Positions 23,883 through 31,817 of a stretch of DNA of 64,000 bases are shown piece by piece. This stretch comes from Polychytrium aggregatum (taxonomy: Eukaryota; Chytridiomycota; Chytridiomycetes; Polychytriales). The notes under the pieces are model-generated. The model did no database searches. It was not told where the DNA came from and saw only the letters and a program-made list of their open reading frames with translations. Position 1 is the stretch's first letter. Each line of letters starts with the position of its first letter. The translations under genes were made by a program, and so were the position numbers. The DNA is taken from contig NW_026516218.1 in NCBI RefSeq assembly GCF_025602895.1, positions 124,001 to 188,000 of the forward strand, in the 5' to 3' direction.

Positions 23883-25092
23883 CCTCTCTCTCCAGGAAAA
23901 GTACACCAAACTCCAGACGACGCATGAGAAAGAGTGCCAGCATTTCCGAAAACTTATCGAAGAGCAAGACGAGCGGATTCGGCTGCTCCAGTAAGCCAAG
24001 CCGGACGAGATCTACCTTCTGACTTCGGTGGTGCTCTGCTCGTCGTTCGGCTCCGTAACTCGTACACTATGCTCATCAACCTATCCTCTCGCCCATACAC
24101 GCGCGTCCCCTTGCCCACCAAACACAGGTCCGCGGCCCACGAAAGCGCCGCAACGGTAAGTTTCGTCATGTGCTACTGAGCCGAGGCGGAGAGACAGCCA
24201 CGCCACTGACAACATTCCGGCTGATGTTTATTATTGTCCCACTGCATAGGCGAGCGATGATCAGGTAAGCCCCACTATTCCCGTTCACGTGCTGGTCTGT
24301 ACAAATATGGCGCCAGCCTCTGTGGCTGAGTGCTGGATGACTGGCCCGTGTGTATTCATGCCATAAACTCTCCTGGACAGACCATCAACATCGACAAGTT
24401 TGGCGATGAGTCACAGCGTCTCCGAGACGAAGTCGAGATTCTTAAGCGCGAGCGCAAGCAAGCATCCTTGGCATTCAAAGAGAGTGAGTCTGGCAGCGCA
24501 GTACTGCATCGCGGCTCTGCTCAGCAATCACAATGGGATGGCTGAGACGTACTCGTTCCCACAGCTGAAAGCAAGCTCGTGAAGGCCGAAAGTCGTATCA
24601 TCAAGCTTGAAGCGGCGCTTTTGTCTCAGGTTTGTTTCGCGTGTCCACTTTGCTCCATGTGCTGATCGATGCTGGGCTGACAGTCGGTGACTCTCCTCCA
24701 GCCCAAGGAGTCTGGCACCTTGGATTCATCTGCCCCAAGCGAAAGCCAAGTCCCACCAGAGCCTGCGAGCGATGCTCCCCCAATGCGCGAGCTTCCGATG
24801 CGGCGCACTCGCCAGCAACAACGGGCACAGCTGGCCGAGGCAGAAAAGACTGCTGCAGCAGCGACGGTGGCATGCGAGAATGCGCCACCCAATCCAAGTA
24901 ATGCGAGCTCCGCCGGATCACGGGTAAGGATCGCTGACTATCCTCAGTGCATTCAGTGTCCCTGACTGGCTGGCCGACTGGCTGCTCACCACGCTGCGTC
25001 TCAATCTACAGAAATTTGCCAGAGGACGTGTGGGCGCCAAGCCCAAGACCGATTCCAAAGAAGAGAATGTCCCTGAGTGCAAAACGCAATAA
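14413..25092 (+). CDS. Kinesin-7 (CENP-E-like) motor with very long coiled coil
   Basis: N-terminal kinesin motor spread over about ten exons. It begins [20 protein letters not shown], then has the P-loop GQTSSGKT (exon from about 15004), switch I NEFSSRSH (about 15760) and switch II DLAGSE with [18 protein letters not shown] (about 16090-16200). The motor closes with [18 protein letters not shown] and the neck [17 protein letters not shown] coiled coil of well over 1,500 residues follows, encoded by many 100-300-nt exons rich in E, Q, L and S heptads. It ends in a basic/proline tail ([15 protein letters not shown], about 24790) and [12 protein letters not shown], with TAA at 25090-25092. An N-terminal motor with this neck and a giant coiled coil fits CENP-E, a plus-end motor at kinetochores. 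Two introns carry microsatellites. Individual coiled-coil exon borders were not all checked, and the family call could be another long N-kinesin. Confidence 0.85.
17175..17350. repeat. (GGAA)44 microsatellite inside a kinesin intron
   Basis: A pure tetranucleotide run of about 44 units without interruption lies between the exon ending [11 protein letters not shown] and the exon beginning [11 protein letters not shown]. Reading frames across it (GRKE and PSFL repeats) are artefacts of the repeat. Confidence 0.97.
23842..23893. repeat. (CT)n tract forming an intron's polypyrimidine tract
   Basis: A nearly pure CT run ends directly at the TCTCCAG acceptor that opens the exon beginning [15 protein letters not shown] at 23896. 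It therefore serves as an exaggerated polypyrimidine tract in the kinesin gene. Confidence 0.9.
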
Positions 25093-25323
25093 ACGATATT
25101 CATAATGAGCGATACGTCCCACGAGATTGACCTGCCGGCGATGTTGGTGAGCTTGCGCTATTCTCTCACCGGGTCTTGGCTGCGGATGGCCCATCAGCGG
25201 TATCGTCTTGGAGCGGTGTGCAGGACTCGCTGGCTCCAACACTCCAAACTCCGACGTGGCGCAGGCAGGGCCGTGCCACGTGAGCCCAAGCCAAATTTTG
25301 TTTGCCAGGCGATCTGCAAAACA

Positions 25324-25383
25324 GCGACGATCGACAGACGAGAGCGACGATCGACAGGCGAAAGCGACGATCGACAGACGAGA
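25324..25383. repeat. 20-bp tandem repeat upstream of RIX1
   Basis: Three copies of GCGACGATCGACAGACGAGA (the middle one has two changes) lie in the 376-bp gap between the kinesin stop and the RIX1 start, probably in the promoter or 5' leader. Confidence 0.9.
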
Positions 25384-25468
25384 GCGCTTCTGGACGCTGA
25401 AAAGTCCACTCGACAAGCTCAAGTACGCAACGCTAGCCACCCCAGTCGCGCCTCTCCTTCATTTTACC

Positions 25469-28400
25469 ATGGATGCCGCAAAGGCTCTCTCAACGCTCAT
25501 CTCCAAGTTCCTTTTGGACGACTCCGAGGCGCCGTCGCATCTGGCATTCATCTCCGATATCCTCCGGAGCAATCGATACATCGAAGTTGTCGACCAGGCC
25601 ATCGCTCGTCCCGAATATTCTGGCAGTGTCCCGGCCTTGAGCAGTGCTCTCCAAAAATGGGCAACGAGAATTAGCTCCCTCCTGCAAAGCAAGGACGAGG
25701 CGGTGCGATGGGTCGCCATCGGCTTGATCCGGCTTTCGATTGCCCAGTCCCCTTCGCTCTTCAAGCAGTCGGTCGCGTCGTGGTGCAATATCATCATGTC
25801 CCATATCTCTGTAAGTGCCACTGTGCTTGGATGTGTTTGCCTTTCGCCTGTCAGTGGAGCTGTTCATCAACTTCGCGATCGTCCGTGTTTCAGAGACCTC
25901 AAAAGGATGTCATACTATTTGAGTCGCTCGCCCTGCTGCTTGATCTTGTGGAGCGAACCTGGAGATTCCCCGATCTGGTCCGCGACACCTCAGCGCCATA
26001 TCTTCACAAACTCATCCCGGTCGTCATTGCGAATTTGGACAAGAGTAGCGAGTGCTTCGTAAGTGATCTGGCCATCGAGTGTCGCATCACGACCGTCGCT
26101 GACCCGGGCACCCAGAGATGCTCGATTATCCTATTGCCGCACATGCTTGGGGAGGACTCTCGTCCCACCGAGCCGCTGGGCGGTTGTATTGTGCTATTGT
26201 CGCTTGCTGACCTGCCAACGCCCCGTTAGACTGCGATTTCCAAGAATCTCACCCGCGCAATCGATGCCTTTCCAACGGCATTCCGCGGACACATTGAAAA
26301 GCTCGAGTCGGCTTGCCTTCGAGTGCTGCTTCCTACAGAACAAGTGACGCTGCCGAGCGATTTTGTCGAGGCCGCATCGAATATTCTGCTCGCTGTTGGA
26401 TCGCTCGGGTTACAGAAGGGTGACCACGAAGATGCACACATGCGCTTGCAAATGAAACTCATCGGCACGACGCATTCCCTGTTGGACCGCGCCTTTAGCT
26501 GCATCGACGAAGGTAAGCTTGATGCAGCGCAAACATCCCTAATCTGCCCGCGAAGCATCAATCTGACTGGCTGGGATGTTTGTGACCATGTGAATGGCTC
26601 CTTCAGAGGAATACGCCAAGATTTCGTATCCATCCTTCCATATCCCCGCACTCGAGACAGCACGGGATGAATCTCGACTGCTCATTTTGACCGCATGGGT
26701 CCGCACGATTCTGGAATGTCTATCCAGAAGCCTATGGTAGTGCCTCCTGACGAGCATGCGGCTCGAGTTGTCTGTTTCCGGCATCGCTCTGGTCCGATAT
26801 GCACTGGATATGCTGTTCCCCTGCCTTGGCCATGACAATGCTGCTGGTCTGCGGCGCTAAAAGCGCACCTGTCGTATTCCATCTCCAGCATGGCACGGTC
26901 TGGTGTCCAGTCGCTTCAGTCCCGCCCGTATCTGAATCTCATTTCGCGAATCATGAATGTGTCGCGCGGCGCTTTGGTAAGCTCAGCAAGTGCTCAATCG
27001 AGCGACCACTGCCACACCGTGGAGGCTTGCTGGCTATGAATATGCGGCACTGATATGATTGCCTGCCACAGCCATCGCAGGGCAGTTTGACCATCGAGTT
27101 TGAGTCACTTCTCATGGCTATGGCTTCAATTCATGAGGTCACCATGGATCTACTCGTGAATCTCGTGACGAGGTGACTGGCATTAGAGCAGATGCATTCA
27201 AGTTCACGATATGGAATCGCATCCGGTTGACCCCCATCTTGGACCAGCATCGTCTCGTCTGTGTTCTCGGATGTGCTTATTTATGCTTGTCAAAATCTCC
27301 ATAACTCGCTGCAGGTTCCGTGCTCACTTGCTGCGCGATGCAGCCTCGATCTGGTCGGCCTGTGCCAAGTGCCTCTCAATTTCCGAGCACTCGACGTATG
27401 TAGTTGGCTGTGCTTTATGCGAGCGTTTCTGTCACTGTCCCAGTAATCCGAGTGCCAGGGTATGTCGATCGTAAACATGCAACCAACGTTTGTCTCCCAA
27501 CTCTTAGCACGCTCCGCATTCGAGCCTTCCACGCGGTTCGAAGGTGTGCCCAGATCCTCGGGCCCCATTTTGTGTCGCTGAGTATCGATCACACTATAGT
27601 TGAAGCATTGAAGTCTCTTGAGCAACGTGGTGCATCGCAAACAGTCAATCTTGAAGTTCAGCAGGTCCCTGGCCGCCCTCTGTTCGATTGAGCTTGCTGG
27701 GTCGATACGTGCGTCGCTGTTTGGATTGCTGTGCCTTTGTGCCGATATTGATACCCTGTTCAATTACCAGTCCAAAAAGTCCAAGGGCCACGACTCTCAA
27801 AACCACGGCCTCCCAAGCGACAATAGGCCGTGGGAACTAAAGACCGCTGCTGTCCAGGGTACGAGTGCGAGCCTGTTAGAGCCACTATATTTGAATCGTG
27901 TCGATCCTTATCCGTATTCGTAATCCATACAGCCATCGATGCGATTGTCAGCTCATCGCGTACCGTCGAGCCAAAGTTCCAGTATCGTATAACTCGCGCT
28001 CTACTTTCGACGCTCATGACCTCGAGTGTCCCTACCTATCACTGCGATTCCTACGACACCTTCAAGCTATCGTTGTATACGTGTCTGCTGGATACGCTGC
28101 TCAGCAGCTCTGCTACACACTCCGTCGCCCTGGCTCCGGCCATCCAGCTGTTCTCGCTCGGACTGTCCGACATCAATCCTGAGGTAAAAGCCCTCTCCCG
28201 ATCGCGCGTATTTGATCAGCAAAACGCTTACCTTTCCAAACTGCTTCTACAGATCCGGGAGCTCTGCATTCGTGCCTTGAATATCACCGACTTGATTCAG
28301 CACGCGCGTCTGCCCCCCATCCAACGACAGACTCATGCCAAAGATGCGCACCTCCCACTCGACGAAAGCGCCAAAGATGCGCTGCATCTGGAGCAGTCCA

Positions 28401-29032
28401 CGAATAAAGCTGGCACCTCGGCTCCGCTCGCGAGCTCGGGTCCCGAGGGCCGCTTTGAAGCGCCATCGAAGCGACCCAATGAGAGCTTGATCTCTGTACA
28501 CGAGCCCAAGAAAATCAAGGTGTGTACATCATAAAATGGCAAGCCGTGCTGACTCTGAATCCCATATTGAACAGCTGTATGTTTTCTAGCCATCCTTCAC
28601 GGAGTCGATGCGCACTCAAATCGCAGCTCATTCGGAGGTAAGCGCAGCTGCAGCACTGAGACCTCCTCCACATGATCGACACAGTCGGTTCTCGCTCTAT
28701 TTACGCATCCGTCGCTTCCATCCGCATCAATGCAGTCGAAGGTGACTTACAGCCCGGCATTGCCCCTGGAGGCCAAAGAACCCGTACCTGCCCAGTCAGT
28801 TGATAGACCGCAAGTCGCTATCCACAACTCTGCTCCCCCGCAGCCATCTGCTGATCCCTCTCCGCTCGGAGGGGCCGCCAGCACTGAGGGCAGCCATTTC
28901 ACAAGCAGCCGTACGATCGAGGCCGAAGGTGATGGTAATGATGAAGATGAGTACGACTTTCCCTCCATCAACATGGATGGGGACGATGAGAGCGACGAGG
29001 AAGAAAGCGAAGAGAACGAGGAAGACGAGTAA
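25469..29032 (+). CDS. RIX1: RIX1/PELP1-like pre-rRNA processing protein
   Basis: Rix1 (PELP1 in animals) is part of the nucleolar complex that processes ITS2 and matures pre-60S ribosomal particles. The start MDAAKALSTLISKFLLDD opens a helical-repeat N-terminal domain (ISDILRSNRYIEVVDQ, then WVAIGLIRLSIAQSPSLF). It continues in exons at about 25893-26058 (VILFESLALLLDLVERTW), 26230-26512 (NLTRAIDAFPTAFRGHIEKL) and further exons through about 28200. The C-terminal part is disordered, with a long acidic tail (EDEYDFPSINMDGDDESDEE) ending at 29032, as in PELP1/Rix1. An LFNYQSKKSKG segment near 27760 resembles the basic linker of the family. Exon borders between 26700 and 28000 are uncertain. 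Confidence 0.8.
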
Positions 29033-29075
29033 CATACCAACACCCGTGAGGAAATGGGTTGCTTACAAGTATCCA

Positions 29076-29448
29076 CAGCTCGCCCAAGCCAAAGAACATG
29101 CGCCTGGACCCTCAACATCGACGCTGTCATCGACGCTGTCGCCGGTGATCGGGACGAGTTGTTCGGGGCGATCAGGTCTTGACAATACACGACGATGACG
29201 ATGGCTGATTTGCACAGTGATCACACTCCGCTGCGTTGATTTGATGCTGCGACGGCGGACTGTGATCCATCGAGCACCGGGCTGGACATGGGATCGATGG
29301 GCAGGGGCGATCACGAGTGCATCGACAGTGATGGCCCTCTTGTAGTGGGTGTGAATCGGCACTTTGCAGTGCGCCGATCCATGAGGCGAAGGTATTGCAT
29401 GTGGAGCATTTGGATTTCCGCTCGCACTGGCGGCACTCGCTGGTGAAC
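29076..29448. repeat. Left copy of ~370-bp inverted repeat
   Basis: This stretch is repeated in reverse orientation at 31393-31763 with only scattered substitutions and one 3-bp indel over about 370 bp. Both copies share a short reading frame ending in NIDAVIDAV then DELFGAIRS and a TGA, with one conservative-looking change, so the unit may derive from the 3' end of a coding gene. It lies just after the RIX1 stop. No terminal motif, target duplication or transposase is visible. Confidence 0.9.
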
Positions 29449-29595
29449 AGATGTGCATCGAGTCTCAGTGCCCAGACCCAGTCCCAGACCCGGTGTCCAT
29501 CGTCTATCGTCCAGGAAGAAGAGCAGCGCCTCGGAATGGATGCCAGGCGATCTTTGTATTTTGTTTTGGAAAGTATATGAGGAAAGGTGACCCGA

Positions 29596-30450
29596 TCAGC
29601 CCAGTAAGCCCATGCCAGCACTGTGAACCATATCCTCCTGCATTTCCTTCCAGATTGGAGCCTTCGTCATATCAATAGGATACAAAAATCCAGAGAGGGC
29701 AAGGCTCGTGAGGGTCATGACGGCAAGCGAGCCATAGCCAACCCACGTCATGACTCCCCGCTTCGTTTTCAGCTTCAAGACCCTAGCTGTTCCATAGAGT
29801 GCGTGATAGAGGCCGGCGGTGCCAAGGACGGCATAGTAGATAGGGAAAAAGTAGGGGTAGGTCATGGCCGAATAGGTGACCATGGACAGGTCCATCACAG
29901 ACGGATCGACGAGATCTGTGGTTCAATAATCCAGATTTAGCCTTCGCATCTGCCAAGCCAAAGGGCCAAGCAACGTGTTCATTCACAGGCCACCGAGCAT
30001 GCCCAGATCATCTTCTGTAGATTCTCCAGCCAGACCGGGGTCAAACTTACGATAGAGAGGAAACAGTCTAACGGCAAAGATGTGGCCGCTAATGAAAAAC
30101 GCCAGAGTGTAGCCTGCTTTTCGATGCCAGTCGATCTCCCGCTGTGCAGCAACGATTGCAGGCGTTCCCTTGACGGCGGACTGTCCCTGAGAGGCCGACT
30201 TGTCCTTGGACTTGCTCTTGCTCTTGCGGAGCCAAACTCGTGCCAGACTGGCCAAGCCGTGAGTGGCCAGAGTCACGGCAAAGATTGGCTCGAGCAAAGG
30301 ATGCTGGTAGATGGGCCGGACGAGCAAAAGAGCTCTGTTGGCCCACTCGTAGGAGACAATCGACAAGGCATGCCCGCTAAGATGGGCAAGAAGGACGCCG
30401 GAGAGCGTGGCGCCGCTGATGGCCTGTATCCTGGCGAGGCTGGAGTCCAT
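29596..30450 (-). CDS. MCP1: MCP1-like mitochondrial membrane protein
   Basis: Two exons, 30450-29994 and 29915-29596, with a 78-nt intron whose junction closes in frame (CTCG/GTGGCC to CCACAG/AT), giving 258 residues. The product has about five hydrophobic helices, with histidines at helix ends (ISGATLSGVLLAHLSGHALS, FAVTLATHGLASLARVW, AGYTLAFFISGHIFAVRLFP, FPIYYAVLGTAGLYHALYG, YGSLAVMTLTSLALSGFLYP). This is the layout of the fungal Mcp1/DUF1691 family, outer mitochondrial membrane proteins genetically linked to Mdm10 and Vps13 lipid transport. The helix-His pattern resembles succinate dehydrogenase cytochrome b subunits. The frame is open upstream to another ATG at 30642, so a longer N-terminus with a basic, presequence-like segment is possible. 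Confidence 0.75.
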
Positions 30451-30716
30451 GGTGAGAAGCAGATCGTGGCTGCGAGATGGAAAGGGCCGCGCGGACTGCG
30501 TTATATGGGGCAGGCGAGTCTGGAAAATCGGCTGGCGGGCCTCGACGCCGATTCGCTCGTTGGGCGGGATGCCGGGCTTGGCAGCGAACAACCTCCGGGT
30601 ATTCGGGAGCATCAGTGCGCTGCTCCAGCGGTTCGCGGGCATCCGTAACGCCTGCGGCCGAGCCGGCGCACAGCACAAGCGGCCCAAACATTGCAGCAAT
30701 CGCAACCCCAAGCACG

Positions 30717-30956
30717 ATGCTGCCCGAGGTCGATCTCAACGATCCTGCGTCGGGGGGGGGCAATTACAAATGCGGGACACACTCGCTTCCGCTGTCAAAG
30801 AGGAGTCTCCAATCGACTGCGTCCATTTACAATCGAAAGAACAACTTTGACCATCTCCGGGTGAAGATCGTAGGCGGCCCTGCAGTCCCCACAATCACCC
30901 TGCACACGGCGGTCGTGCTGTGTGCTGCATTGATGTTGGGGCTCTGTCCAGGATGA
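30717..30956 (+). CDS. Possible small tail-anchored protein, 79 residues
   Basis: Unrecognised short reading frame divergent from the MCP1-like gene. It starts MLPEVDLNDPASGGG and has a basic middle (KRSLQSTASIYNRKNN). It ends with a hydrophobic segment (TITLHTAVVLCAALMLGL) followed by CPG and a stop, as in a tail-anchored membrane protein. The GGG codons come from an eight-G run, so the frame depends on that count being right. It could be chance. Confidence 0.3.
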   Translation: MLPEVDLNDPASGGGNYKCGTHSLPLSKRSLQSTASIYNRKNNFDHLRVKIVGGPAVPTITLHTAVVLCAALMLGLCPG

Positions 30957-31060
30957 CAGCCGTGATTGCAGCATCGCAGTGCAGCGACACATGAATCAAT
31001 GTATTCAGAACCCCGACGGACGTGCGGGCTCGGGAAGCAGTGTCCCGTTTCGCTGGCGAC

Positions 31061-31068
31061 TAAAAATA
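31061..31068 (+). promoter_or_regulatory. TATA-like element of the selenocysteine tRNA gene
   Basis: TAAAAATA lies at -30 to -23 from the first base of the tRNA in otherwise GC-rich sequence. Eukaryotic selenocysteine tRNA genes are known to use an upstream TATA box near -30 together with the internal B box, so position and context fit. Function is inferred. Confidence 0.55.
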
Positions 31069-31090
31069 CGCAACAGCACCAGGAATCGGT

Positions 31091-31177
31091 GGTGATTTGA
31101 GCCCGGGTGGCCCCGGGAGTGGACTTCAAATCCACTGGTCGCGAAAGCGGCAGGGGTTCGATTCCTCCTTATCGCCG
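31091..31177 (+). tRNA. Selenocysteine tRNA, anticodon UCA
   Basis: The 87-nt sequence folds as a eukaryotic tRNA-Sec. A 9-nt acceptor strand (31091-31099) pairs with 31168-31176, including a U-U mismatch at the position where vertebrate tRNA-Sec also has one (U6-U67) plus one further U-U. A two-base linker leads to a six-pair D stem CCCGGG/CCCGGG with loop TGGC. The anticodon stem GTGGA/TCCAC closes the loop CTTCAAA, identical to the human loop. The long variable arm has a GAAA tetraloop (31138-31151). The T stem is four pairs with TTCGATT, and base 73 is G (31177). The 9+4 geometry, 6-bp D stem, long variable arm and G73 are the features that distinguish tRNA-Sec from serine or suppressor tRNAs. 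The B box GGTTCGATTCC is intact. CCA is not encoded, as expected in eukaryotes. Confidence 0.92.
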
Positions 31178-31192
31178 CACAGCCAACAATTG

Positions 31193-31196
31193 TTTT
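31193..31196 (+). terminator. RNA polymerase III T4 terminator
   Basis: A TTTT run 16 nt after the tRNA 3' base is the first such run downstream and fits a pol III stop. Confidence 0.6.
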
Positions 31197-31392
31197 CAAT
31201 CAGGGCTACCGTTTTGCTGGCCGCATACTCACACCGCCCAATCCCATGATCTTGGCTAGATTCATCAATCTCTGTCTGGAGTGCACCACCATCACACAGG
31301 CTCCCATCCAACTCAATATACTTTGCATGCACTACAACGCCCACAAAGCGGAACGGGCCGTTGTGTGAGAGAAGACACAGTCATCTTCCCCT

Positions 31393-31763
31393 GTTCGTCC
31401 AGCGAGTGCCAGTGCGAGCGGAAATCCAAATGCTCCCCATGCAATACCCTCGCCTCATGGATCGGCGCACTGCAGAGTGCCGATTCACACCCACCACAAG
31501 AGGGCCATCACCGTCGATGTACTCGTGATCGCCCCTGCCCATTGATCCCATGTCCAACCCTGTGCTCGATGGATCACAGTCCGCCGTCGCAGCATCAAAT
31601 CAACGCAGCGGAGTGTGATCGCTGTGCAAATCAGCCATCGTCATCGTCGTGTATTGTCAAGACCTGATCGCCCCGAACAGCTCGTCCCGATCACTGGCGA
31701 CAGCGTCGATGACAGCGTCGATGTTGAGGGTCCAGGCGCATGTTCTTTGGCTTGGGCGAGCTG
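31393..31763. repeat. Right copy of ~370-bp inverted repeat
   Basis: Reverse-complement copy of 29076-29448. The 1.94-kb interior holds the MCP1-like gene, the small reading frame and the selenocysteine tRNA. The copy stops 54 bp before the XPB stop codon. Open frames across it on both strands mirror those of the left copy and are not supported as genes. Confidence 0.9.
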
Positions 31764-31817
31764 TTTCAGTAAAGCTTTACTCGTCTGCTATCGCAGCGGC
31801 GGATTGTATCAGGCAGA

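Noticed and set aside
31091-31177. Bacterial-type SelC or a serine/opal suppressor tRNA
   Set aside because: A bacterial SelC would need 8+5 geometry and here would leave an overlong linker to the D stem; a serine or suppressor tRNA would have a 7-bp acceptor and a 3-4-bp D stem. The 9+4 fold, two-base linker, G73 and lack of an encoded CCA fit eukaryotic tRNA-Sec.
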